Shown here: in pieces, positions 1-6,632 of the stretch | How positions within the stretch are numbered: the first letter of the stretch is position 1 | How the letters are laid out: each line of letters opens with the position of its first letter | NCBI GenBank assembly: GCA_038848005.1 | Contig: JAWCNZ010000030.1 | Coordinates: forward strand, 1-6,743 | Source of the DNA: JAWCNN01 sp038848005 | GTDB taxonomy: Archaea > Thermoproteota > Bathyarchaeia > Bathyarchaeales > Bathycorpusculaceae | Reading direction: 5' to 3' | DNA length: 6,743 bases | The notes under the pieces: model-generated | The model's input: the letters and a program-made list of their open reading frames with translations, nothing else | Told to the model about the DNA's origin: nothing | Database searches by the model: none | Made by a program: the position numbers and the translations under genes

Positions 1-120
1 AACGGCGTAGACTACACCAACAAATACGCTTTTACGCATGACTTGCCAGCGCCAATAGACAACTACTGGTACATATACTACGTAGGCAACTACGCATGGT
101 CTCACTTCGAAGCAAAATAA
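1..120 (+). CDS. C-terminal end of an unrecognised protein (5' partial)
   Basis: Reading frame 1 is open from the first base to a TAA at 118-120 and gives 39 residues. The other two plus-strand frames hit stops early. The tail is very rich in Tyr/Trp (for example DNYWYIYYVGNYAW), contains no membrane segment or basic anchor, and ends HFEAK. I do not recognise the family; the aromatic, hydrophilic composition would suit a beta-rich domain of a secreted or soluble protein, but this is inference. The antisense frame is also open here. The plus frame is preferred because in the second copy at the right edge an 8-bp indel lies just after this stop codon, where it would be harmless, and because T-rich terminator-like sequence follows. 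Its last 28 codons are nucleotide-identical to those of the gene at 6655-6743. Confidence 0.7.
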   Translation, partial: NGVDYTNKYAFTHDLPAPIDNYWYIYYVGNYAWSHFEAK

Positions 121-146
121 ACACAAAACACCCACATTTTTCTATT
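32..146 (+). repeat. Left arm of a long inverted repeat
   Basis: This 115-bp segment matches the reverse complement of 6621-6743. It begins opposite the window's last base, so the true repeat may extend further left. Identity is complete from 32 to 127 and from 128 to 146; the right arm carries 8 extra bases (CAATAAAA in this orientation) between these blocks. Homology ends sharply after 146 (G here, T in the other copy). The arm covers 86 coding nucleotides, the TAA stop and 26 nt of 3' flank of the left edge gene, so what is duplicated is a gene end with its terminator region. No transposase and no target-site duplication are visible. Confidence 0.95.
135..146 (+). terminator. Possible T-rich archaeal terminator of the left edge gene
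   Basis: The sequence CATTTTTCTATT begins 15 nt after the stop codon at 118-120. Archaeal termination commonly occurs at T-runs without a required hairpin. The same T-run is conserved after the stop in the inverted copy at the right edge, the last element shared before the copies diverge. Confidence 0.4.
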
Positions 147-186
147 GTTGCTTTATGTTATAAATGTATTTGTAATGCTGTTCAGT

Positions 187-1926
187 TTACTTTTTTAATT
201 TTCGTTTTTTAGCTTGGTTTAGAATTGCAGAAGCGATTATAACTATGGCTGAAGCCACTAGTGTCCAATTTATCTGTAACCATCCGATACAAGCAAGTAT
301 TATAGCTGTTAAAACGCTGAAGACGCAACCAACCACTGGACGTATATAAATGAACGCTGCAAAAACGGCTAAAACAATTAGTAAACCAATTACTTGCGAG
401 GCAAGGGGTGGTTCTGGTTTTGAAAGTGTGAAACTCCATGTTTCCACTTGTCCATTAAGGTAAGCTGACACTTTCACGGTGTAGTCTTTTTTGTCATCAG
501 CCACATACCAATCTATTCTGTGCATATTTCCGGTGTTGTTGACGGCGTAGGCTGTTACCCAATCATTGTTTTGCCAATGTTGAACTTCAACGTTAACCCA
601 AACTGTTGAGGTGTTATAATCCATGTAGTTGATTTGAATCCATGTTGCATTTAGGCGTGTAGCGGTAACATTTATGTTTGTGCTTGGGTGGGCGGGTGGA
701 AACATGTTTTCTGTGATGATTATGTTTTGGCTTTTTTCCGTTAAGGGTGTGAAGTCGCCCCATGTGTAAATTCCTTGGTCACATGTTAAACGCACGTCAT
801 AGCGGCTTTCCATTTGCATTAGGAATACCGCTGAACTTGCTGTTTGAAGGTTGTATCGTTCCACCACGTGTTTTTGTCCCAGTGTTACTGGTGTATATTC
901 TAAGTAAGCGTTTGTTAATCCAGCGTGGTCTGTCACTGTAAACGTGTAATTACTAGCAGGCTTGTTTGGGTCTAAGACGTAAATCCAAATTTCCTCAGAA
1001 ACAGCATTTGTCAAATAATAAATACGTGAGCAGTAAGCGCTTGCATTCCATGTTAAAAATAAGCCTCGACTTCCATTTTCGATGTCAATAGGGAAAGTGT
1101 CGGCGATTCCGTCCGTTCCATCTAAGCTGAAATTGTAAGGTTTATCCATTTGCCTATTTAAAGTGACATTTACAGTGCAGTTGGCTACGTTTCCATCTTC
1201 ATAGTATGGTCCATGCACAATGTACTGGAATTTTTCAACAGTGTAGGTTACGTAAAGTTTCGGAGCGGATTTCCAGCCGTGCTCTGTCGAGAAGAAAGTT
1301 ACATACTCGCTTTTTCCCAGTTCTGGTGCAACATTGTTTATGTCACGTGAACTTCTTAAGCAAAGTTTTGTCCAGCCGCCTTTTTCTATCCAATTTAAAC
1401 CTTCCGCATTAAGTGTGATGTTCCAATAAGAATTAATAGCGAATTCATCGTGGACGCTTCGGTTTCCGCCGTTGCCGCTGTAAAGGCTATAATTATAATC
1501 TTCGACTTTTAAGGGTGTGTGGGTAGCTTGTGCGTTTTGGATAGTAACGTTGAATGTAACGTTGCTGGGAGGGCTTCCAGCGCAAAGACTTAATGTTGCA
1601 GATGTAATATTTGCATTGCTTGGTATGGCAGACGTGTCGAAAAAGACAAATCCGCGGTAAATTATCCAATCCGTTTTATTCCCTTTTGGTGATATCGTCT
1701 GTCCAACGGCGATGGTGTCCACAGAATCTGTTACCACATTACCTTTTTCTGCATTTCTCGCATCCACGTAGCTTGTATAATTCGCCCTTATAATAAAGCC
1801 ATCAAATGCTGAGCCCACAAACTCTCTTGTTATGGTTACAGCGGCTTTGACTTGCGGAACGTGCAAAAATGGAGCTGTGGTAAAAAGGCAGAAAAATAAT
1901 AAAACAATTACTCTTTGTTTGTTCAT
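187..1926 (-). CDS. Secreted, C-terminally membrane-anchored DNRLRE/CBM96-like surface protein
   Basis: A 579-residue predicted cell-surface protein. Residues 1-28 form a signal peptide (MNKQR, a hydrophobic core, then QVKAA). Residues about 32-228 resemble DNRLRE/CBM96-type beta-sandwich domains: a DAR element near 55, then RGFVFFDTSAIPSNANITSA at 91-110 and a closing strand near 223-228; such domains occur in secreted, often carbohydrate-binding proteins. Residues about 230-505 are beta-rich, Ig-like and unassigned. Three hydrophobic segments follow (about 509-528, 531-549, 554-569) and then a cytoplasmic tail KKRKLKK. I count 18 N-X-S/T sequons in the ectodomain and one more at N553 in the loop expected outside, so heavy N-glycosylation is likely. 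The ATG at 1926 is supported by GGGAG at 1932-1936 with 5-nt spacing. It is transcribed divergently from the GT-C-like gene and converges on the left edge gene. The carbohydrate-binding role is inferred from a family resemblance only. Confidence 0.85.
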   Translation of the reverse strand: MNKQRVIVLLFFCLFTTAPFLHVPQVKAAVTITREFVGSAFDGFIIRANYTSYVDARNAEKGNVVTDSVDTIAVGQTISPKGNKTDWIIYRGFVFFDTSAIPSNANITSATLSLCAGSPPSNVTFNVTIQNAQATHTPLKVEDYNYSLYSGNGGNRSVHDEFAINSYWNITLNAEGLNWIEKGGWTKLCLRSSRDINNVAPELGKSEYVTFFSTEHGWKSAPKLYVTYTVEKFQYIVHGPYYEDGNVANCTVNVTLNRQMDKPYNFSLDGTDGIADTFPIDIENGSRGLFLTWNASAYCSRIYYLTNAVSEEIWIYVLDPNKPASNYTFTVTDHAGLTNAYLEYTPVTLGQKHVVERYNLQTASSAVFLMQMESRYDVRLTCDQGIYTWGDFTPLTEKSQNIIITENMFPPAHPSTNINVTATRLNATWIQINYMDYNTSTVWVNVEVQHWQNNDWVTAYAVNNTGNMHRIDWYVADDKKDYTVKVSAYLNGQVETWSFTLSKPEPPLASQVIGLLIVLAVFAAFIYIRPVVGCVFSVLTAIILACIGWLQINWTLVASAIVIIASAILNQAKKRKLKK

Positions 1927-1965
1927 GATTTCTCCCGCCCAGATAATTTTACATTCAATCTCCTC

Positions 1966-1973
1966 TAATAAAA
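1966..1973 (-). promoter_or_regulatory. Possible TATA element for the surface-protein gene
   Basis: On the minus strand TTTTATTA lies about 26-27 nt upstream of a plausible start near 1943. That would give a short leader containing the GGGAG site at 1932-1936. This is pattern recognition only; the region is AT-rich and other positions are possible. Confidence 0.3.
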
Positions 1974-2023
1974 CTTTACATGTTGAGAGGTTAGTGGGGG
2001 TATATTCTTGCTGGGATTATTAA

Positions 2024-2032
2024 TTTTTATAA
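2024..2032 (+). promoter_or_regulatory. Possible TATA element for the GT-C-like gene
   Basis: TTTTTATAA lies about 40 nt upstream of the preferred GTG start. With usual archaeal spacing, transcription would begin near 2055, giving a leader of roughly a dozen nucleotides that still contains the Shine-Dalgarno motif. A second TATA-like string, TATATTC, lies at 2001-2007. The 141-bp gap must hold promoters for both divergent genes. Confidence 0.4.
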
Positions 2033-2057
2033 GGTTAATGTGCTATAACTTTTGAAG

Positions 2058-2062
2058 GGTGA
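2058..2062 (+). promoter_or_regulatory. Shine-Dalgarno GGTGA that decides the GTG start at 2068
   Basis: GGTGA matches the anti-Shine-Dalgarno end of archaeal 16S rRNA and lies 5 nt before GTG 2068. The alternative in-frame GTG at 2059 overlaps this motif and so would have no ribosome-binding site at workable spacing. Confidence 0.55.
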
Positions 2063-2067
2063 ATAGT

Positions 2068-4062
2068 GTGCTTATCGGGGTTCTTTTCATGGTTTTAAGC
2101 ACATTTTTCGGCATGGCTGTTTCAGCATTTCTTAAAATTGCTTTTACTTCAGAGGAAAGGTTGTGTTTTTCCGTTCTTGTTGGGAATGCGGCGTCAACTA
2201 TAATTGTGTATTTGCTTTCTCTTTGGCAGGAAAAGCTCGACTTGTTAAGCATTGTTTTGGGGATGGTTTTTATCGCATTGGCTTCATTTTTCATTGTTAA
2301 CCGTGAAAAGATATCGTTTAAAGAGTTCGTTAACAAAAATTTAAATTTGGAAAATGTTTTTGTGGTTTTATTTGGGGCTGCGGCTTTTCTCGTTTTAAAT
2401 TTTAAATGTGTTTTAATGGAGGAGTTCGGTTCTTTTTATGGTTCATGGTTTGTGTTTGCAGATTATAGTTTTCATATCTCCGTAATCAACTCCTTTGTTT
2501 ATAGAGATAATTTTCCACCGCAATATCCGATAATGGCTAATGTCCCAATGAATTATCCGTCTCTGATGGACTTTTTGTCAGCAATTTTGATGAAGGTTGG
2601 ATTCGACTTGAGGAGTAGCATAATAATTCCGAATGTGCTTTTCCAAGCTGCAACGCTTTGTTTGTTGGCTTCCTTAGCGACTAGGCTGGTTAAAAGGAAA
2701 TTTGTTGGAGTGCTTTCAGCGTTGCTTTTCTTTTTCGCTGGGAACATGGGCATAATCTACGCTGTAGAAGACATTGCGGAACATGGCGGCTTCATAAATT
2801 GGATAACAAATTTGCCCACGGATTATTCAGGTTCTGGCGTTTCACCGCTGCCGGGAATGCGCTTCGGAAACCCAGTGACGGTTATGCTTATGCCTCAAAG
2901 ACCCAGCATGCTTGGAATAGGAATTTCCCTTATAGTCTATATACTCGTGTTATATGCACTTCAAAATGAAGGAAGCACTAGAGAGCTGATAATAGCTGGT
3001 GTTCTTGCGGGTCTTCTCCCAAGCATTCATTCACATTCCTTTATAGCCGTATCAATTGTGTTGTTTCTGCTCCCCATTCTATTTAGAAAGGATTTAAGGT
3101 TTTTTGTACATCTTTTTGTTCCAGCGGTTGTTCTAGCACTTCCACAGATTCTCATTATCCAAACGCAGGTTAAAGGGGGATTTATGGGTTTCACCCTTGG
3201 TTGGCTTGAAGAAAACGCTTGGCGAATTAGGGCTTTAGACTGGAATACGCCTTTAGGTGTTTTTTCATCAACCTTTGAAAGCATCTCAATTTTGACTTGG
3301 TTTTGGTTTATGAATTTGGGCTTAATCATTTTACCATTCATTTTTGGATTTCTAAAATCTGACAAGATAGTTAAACGTTTTTGCCTGCCGTATTTGATGC
3401 TTTTCTTTTTGGGGAATTTCGTAAGGTTTCAACCTTGGGATTGGGATAACTACAAAATTTTCTTGCATTGGTATATCCTCATGGTGATAATAGCATCTTA
3501 CGGCATAATTGAAATTACAAAGTTTTCACTTGAAAACTTGAAATCGGCTTTTAAAATACCTAAACTCGAAACATGTTTGAAAGCAACCGTTGGGTTTGCA
3601 ACTCTCGCCATTATCTTGTTTTTCAGCACAGCCACGGGATTTCTAAGCCACACTAGAGTACTCCAAGAAAACTATTTGATGTGGTCTAAAGCTGACGTAA
3701 CTTTCGCACAGTGGATAAGGGAAAACACACCTCCAGAATCCATTTTCCTAACAAGCACAGACTTCCATCATCCAATAGTTACGTTAGCTGGTAGGCAAAT
3801 AGTCTTAGGCTATGAGGGATGGCTTTGGAGTCACGGGATAGATGGAAGTCAAATTCAAAGGGTTAGGCAAGATGTGATAGAAATGTTTAATGGAAATTAC
3901 ACGCTCATCAAAGAACACGGCGTGAACTTCATTTCCGTAACAGATTACGAAAGAATACAATTCACAATAAACATTGAATTCTTCAGCAACTCAGGATATT
4001 TCGAGGAAATTTACAATGAAACGCTTGATGGCAGAAACTACGTGATATTCAAAGTGTTATAG
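2068..4062 (+). CDS. Uncharacterised GT-C-like polytopic membrane glycosyltransferase
   Basis: A 664-residue protein from GTG 2068 (667 from GTG 2059), with about a dozen hydrophobic segments and a C-terminal globular domain. This is the layout of GT-C enzymes that transfer sugar from a polyprenyl-phosphate donor on the outer face of the membrane. After the first membrane spans an external loop carries ADYSFHISVINSF (131-143) and NFPPQYPIMANVPMNYPS (148-165); acidic and His residues here are where GT-C catalytic residues usually lie. Further marks are MPQRPSMLG (275-283), SIHSHSF (318-324) and RFQPWDWDNYK (453-463). The C-terminal part has QWIRENTPPES (548-558) and LAGRQIVLGYEGWLWSHGID (573-592), then an alpha/beta stretch with HGVNFISVTDYER (617-629), similar to the soluble tails of PMT/YfhO-like GT-C proteins. 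It is probably a surface polysaccharide or glycoprotein transferase, but donor and acceptor cannot be read from the sequence. It is not an AglB/Stt3: no WWDYG motif is present. Confidence 0.85.
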   Translation: MLIGVLFMVLSTFFGMAVSAFLKIAFTSEERLCFSVLVGNAASTIIVYLLSLWQEKLDLLSIVLGMVFIALASFFIVNREKISFKEFVNKNLNLENVFVVLFGAAAFLVLNFKCVLMEEFGSFYGSWFVFADYSFHISVINSFVYRDNFPPQYPIMANVPMNYPSLMDFLSAILMKVGFDLRSSIIIPNVLFQAATLCLLASLATRLVKRKFVGVLSALLFFFAGNMGIIYAVEDIAEHGGFINWITNLPTDYSGSGVSPLPGMRFGNPVTVMLMPQRPSMLGIGISLIVYILVLYALQNEGSTRELIIAGVLAGLLPSIHSHSFIAVSIVLFLLPILFRKDLRFFVHLFVPAVVLALPQILIIQTQVKGGFMGFTLGWLEENAWRIRALDWNTPLGVFSSTFESISILTWFWFMNLGLIILPFIFGFLKSDKIVKRFCLPYLMLFFLGNFVRFQPWDWDNYKIFLHWYILMVIIASYGIIEITKFSLENLKSAFKIPKLETCLKATVGFATLAIILFFSTATGFLSHTRVLQENYLMWSKADVTFAQWIRENTPPESIFLTSTDFHHPIVTLAGRQIVLGYEGWLWSHGIDGSQIQRVRQDVIEMFNGNYTLIKEHGVNFISVTDYERIQFTINIEFFSNSGYFEEIYNETLDGRNYVIFKVL

Positions 4063-4076
4063 GCAAAAGACGCCTA
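4060..4076. terminator. Weak hairpin between convergent genes
   Basis: TAGGC (4060-4064) and GCCTA (4072-4076) can pair around a 7-nt loop. The left arm includes the stop codon of the GT-C-like gene, and the whole gap before the GT2 stop codon is only 18 nt. It could act in both directions, but the stem is only 5 bp and lacks a clear T-run, so this may be chance. Confidence 0.2.
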
Positions 4077-4080
4077 ACCG

Positions 4081-4812
4081 TCAACGTTTTCGCTTCAACT
4101 CCAACCACAGCTTAAAAACTTGAAAACCCATTTTAAAAGAGTCCTTAAACAATTTAACCTTGGTGCCGCCCTGTTCCCTCCACTCAACTGGAATCTCCTT
4201 TATCTTAAAACCCTTCCTCAACGCTTTAACCAAAATTTCTGTATCCCAAAACAAATGTTCACTTTTCCAGTCATCAAGAATTAAAAGAAAAGCGCTTCTG
4301 CTGAAAGCTTTAAATCCGCATTGGTGGTCGCTAATCCCAGTTCTAAAAAATAACCTCACCATGAAATTATAGGCTAGTGAAGCTATTGTTCTGGAAATTC
4401 TCCGTTCAGTTTTGCTTTCGGGAAGCAACCTAGAACCTATAGCGAAGTCCCATCCATCCCTTACCGCTTGTATGAGCTCTCTCAAATGTTTCATGTTCGT
4501 TGCCAAATCAACATCCATGCACACTATAATTTCGCCTTTAGCCTTTTTTGAAGCTTCTCTAACAGCTTTTCCCTTCCCAAGCCGTTTATCGTTGTGGATA
4601 TGCCTAACAAACGGATACTTTCTGGAGAGGCTAGAGGCAATTTTGTCTGTTTCATCAGTGCTTCCATCCTCAGCAATTATTATCTCATAAGAACGCGTAA
4701 CTTCTTTAAGGGCTTCAATCGCCCTTTCCACAGCCCACGTTATCCTTCCAGCCTCATTATATGCTGGAAAAACCAGCGAAACCTCCAATTGACCATCAAA
4801 TTTTTCATTCAT
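4081..4812 (-). CDS. GT2 polyprenyl/dolichyl-phosphate sugar synthase (Alg5/Dpm1-like)
   Basis: A 243-residue single-domain GT-A glycosyltransferase that probably transfers a hexose from a nucleotide sugar to a polyprenyl phosphate on the cytoplasmic face. Motifs in order: FPAYNEAGRI (15-24) for nucleotide binding, EDGSTDE (48-54), RLGKGKAVR (77-85), the metal-binding DVD (100-102), IGSR (125-128), DHQCGFKAF (162-170) and FWDTEIL (188-194). The DHQCGFK block with the following DTE is typical of the dolichyl-phosphate glucose/mannose synthase branch. It has no membrane segment at either end, unlike the longer archaeal AglD/AglR types; a basic tail KRKR may help membrane attachment. Start: ATG 4812 lies 6 nt after AGGGA, whereas ATG 4818, two codons upstream, directly abuts that motif and would have no spacing. 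The gene follows the PMT gene so closely (3-9 nt) that they must be co-transcribed. Whether the sugar is glucose or mannose cannot be decided here. Confidence 0.9.
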   Translation of the reverse strand: MNEKFDGQLEVSLVFPAYNEAGRITWAVERAIEALKEVTRSYEIIIAEDGSTDETDKIASSLSRKYPFVRHIHNDKRLGKGKAVREASKKAKGEIIVCMDVDLATNMKHLRELIQAVRDGWDFAIGSRLLPESKTERRISRTIASLAYNFMVRLFFRTGISDHQCGFKAFSRSAFLLILDDWKSEHLFWDTEILVKALRKGFKIKEIPVEWREQGGTKVKLFKDSFKMGFQVFKLWLELKRKR

Positions 4813-4821
4813 CAGCATTCC

Positions 4822-6513
4822 CTAAAAAATCCAACTGTCAAACCATCTTAGGCTGTCTCTCCAACCAGACGAAATTGGATAGCCCGATATAACAGGATAA
4901 AACAAAGCAAAGAAAACCACCACAATAATTAGGTAGGCTAACACCGCAAGTTTTCCATACTTGATTTCCCAAACCTCGTTTAAGAAGTAGGTTATAGCCA
5001 AAATCAAAAAGGGAACATTAAAGTAAAAATGGTATAGAAAAACGCATCTTGAAATAAATGCATACTCAAGCCACTGAAAGAAAAAGATAGTAACAATAAA
5101 TACACATGCGAAGTCCACTTTTTCCTTCAAAATTAATTTTACAAAAATCATCATGACAAGAAAAGCCGTACAAGCCGTGCCAAACCACCAAATGGCAGGA
5201 TTTCCCATACAAGTTATGGTTGAAACCAACCCGTTGGGCAGATAGGAAATATGCAACCACACTGGTCTTTGAATGAGGGGCCAACTCCACCAAGGCGAAG
5301 AGAACGGGTGGGTAGCCGTCAACCAACGATGATAATTGTACATGCCCCACTGTTGATTATAAACATCTTCTAATGTATGACCAACCATCATATAGGGAAT
5401 ATACGTCAACACATAAATTATTGCGGCAACCGCTACGAAGACAACCATAGGCAAAACTGGATGCTTAAAAAACTCTTTAATTTTCAAATTCCACCAGACG
5501 TCAACCACCCAAAGTTCCCTTAACCTAAGCGCCACGAGAATGAGGATTTGCCCAATAAAACCGGAAAAGACAACCCACTTTGTTGAAAAACCCAAAGCGA
5601 AAAACAGCACAGCCAAAAACAAAAGGCGGTCATCAGCTTTTTTCTGCAAAACACCATTAAAATATGCGAAAAAGAAGAGATGCGACATAATGGAGAAGAA
5701 AACGAGAAACGTGTCCACGGTCGCTATTCTCGCCATGGTGAAGTGCATAAACTCAAAAGCCAAAAGAAAAGCCGCTATAAAAGCGGCAATCCACGTTCTA
5801 AACATCATCTTGCCGAAAACATACATTGCAGGTATCATAAAAGTGGCAAATATCACTCCCGTAATTCGCCATCCAAACGGGCTATAACCAAAAATTAGAA
5901 TCCCAGCGGCGAGAACGAGTTTACCCAGAGGTGGATGAACACATTCATATGGCTCCTCAAGCCTTATGTATTCTTCCGCAGTTCTCACAAAATAAATCTC
6001 GTCGAAATACGTTTGAGACAGGTACGTTGAGGGATACACAACTTTATCTTGCTCATCAAACAATTTTAAAGCTTCATAATCGCCGTTTTCAAAAACAACA
6101 TTTTCAACGGCAACTGGAATCATTTTGTCTTCTTCGTCCATTATAGCTATTTCAGCTATTTCACAAGAAGATTTAAAAACAAACCTAAGAGCTGCACAAT
6201 TAACGTTAAGGGTTCTCCTCTCCAAACAATAATAAAGAGGATAACCACCTCCAATGTAGATGGACACAGGCTCACTCCAACTGTCAGGAACACCATAATA
6301 AACATCTAAAATAACCGCATCCGCCTTTTTAACCAAAAAATTAATTGCGCCAACATTCTCAAAACGCCCAAAATCAACATAAAAACTTTCACCTTCAGAA
6401 GCCCTCCAACTAGTTACCGGAACATCCCTCAAACCCAAGTTATAAGCAGCCGCCAAAAAGAAAACCGAAGAAAGAACAACCACAACAACCAAATCTCGTC
6501 TCATAATCAACAT
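4822..6513 (-). CDS. PMT/GT39-family protein O-glycosyltransferase with an extra N-terminal ectodomain
   Basis: A 563-residue polytopic enzyme of the dolichyl-phosphate-mannose protein mannosyltransferase family, expected to move a sugar from a polyprenyl-phosphate donor onto protein Ser/Thr outside the cell. After TM1 (about 7-25) comes a soluble region of about 140 residues. Then come the catalytic acidic pair FDE (170-172), HPPLGK (193-198), ARIATVDTF (261-269), HPFSSPWWSWPLIQRPVW (402-419), GNPAIWW (437-443) and YHFYFNVPF (494-502), all in the usual PMT order, with multiple membrane spans up to the C-terminus. The N-terminal insert has jelly-roll-like strands (SFYVDFGRFENVGAINFLV, 43-61), as in discoidin-like domains attached to some prokaryotic PMTs. 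ATG 6513 has AGG 3 nt upstream; ATG 6504 (MRRDL) is an alternative start. It is the first gene of the operon with the GT2 gene. Mannose as the sugar is a family expectation, not shown. Confidence 0.9.
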   Translation of the reverse strand: MLIMRRDLVVVVVLSSVFFLAAAYNLGLRDVPVTSWRASEGESFYVDFGRFENVGAINFLVKKADAVILDVYYGVPDSWSEPVSIYIGGGYPLYYCLERRTLNVNCAALRFVFKSSCEIAEIAIMDEEDKMIPVAVENVVFENGDYEALKLFDEQDKVVYPSTYLSQTYFDEIYFVRTAEEYIRLEEPYECVHPPLGKLVLAAGILIFGYSPFGWRITGVIFATFMIPAMYVFGKMMFRTWIAAFIAAFLLAFEFMHFTMARIATVDTFLVFFSIMSHLFFFAYFNGVLQKKADDRLLFLAVLFFALGFSTKWVVFSGFIGQILILVALRLRELWVVDVWWNLKIKEFFKHPVLPMVVFVAVAAIIYVLTYIPYMMVGHTLEDVYNQQWGMYNYHRWLTATHPFSSPWWSWPLIQRPVWLHISYLPNGLVSTITCMGNPAIWWFGTACTAFLVMMIFVKLILKEKVDFACVFIVTIFFFQWLEYAFISRCVFLYHFYFNVPFLILAITYFLNEVWEIKYGKLAVLAYLIIVVVFFALFYPVISGYPISSGWRDSLRWFDSWIF

Positions 6514-6585
6514 TTTCCTGAATTCACTTTTACTTACACAAATGAAACCGATAACCTAAGCCCCCAACAACCATAATCTAATTTC

Positions 6586-6595
6586 TAAATTAAAA
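6586..6595 (-). promoter_or_regulatory. Possible TATA element for the PMT-GT2 operon
   Basis: On the minus strand TTTTAATTTA lies about 75-80 nt before the ATG at 6513, which would give a leader of about 50 nt. The spacing from the preceding gene's stop (about 60 nt) leaves room for an independent promoter. The evidence is composition only. Confidence 0.25.
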
Positions 6596-6617
6596 GATTT
6601 TTGACTAGCTAAGTTGG

Positions 6618-6632
6618 AAAAATAGAAAAATG
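6618..6632 (-). terminator. Possible T-rich terminator of the right edge gene
   Basis: On the minus strand CATTTTTCTATTTTT begins 23 nt after the stop at 6655-6657. It is the counterpart of the T-run at 135-146, but is extended here by a second T-run because the flanks diverge at this point. Confidence 0.4.

Noticed and set aside
1..120. Antisense (minus-strand) open frame across the edge repeat
   Set aside because: It is also open, but it has no convincing start. The 8-bp indel between the copies would change its frame upstream, whereas on the coding strand chosen the indel falls after the stop.
1927..2067. Possible small RNA or riboswitch in the divergent intergenic region
   Set aside because: The region is short, AT-rich and accounted for by two promoters and Shine-Dalgarno sites. 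I saw no strong stem structure.
3027..3365. 112-codon open frame on the minus strand inside the GT-C-like gene
   Set aside because: It is antisense to an intact long coding region, has low-complexity composition and no recognisable domain or ribosome-binding site.
4060..4080. Strong intrinsic terminator between convergent genes
   Set aside because: The stem is only 5 bp and no proper T-run follows on either strand, so it is kept only as a low-confidence feature.
5540..5887. 115-codon open frame on the plus strand inside the PMT gene
   Set aside because: It is rich in Lys/Arg/Ile in a pattern expected from the antisense of hydrophobic membrane-segment codons, and it overlaps a clear PMT domain with intact motifs.
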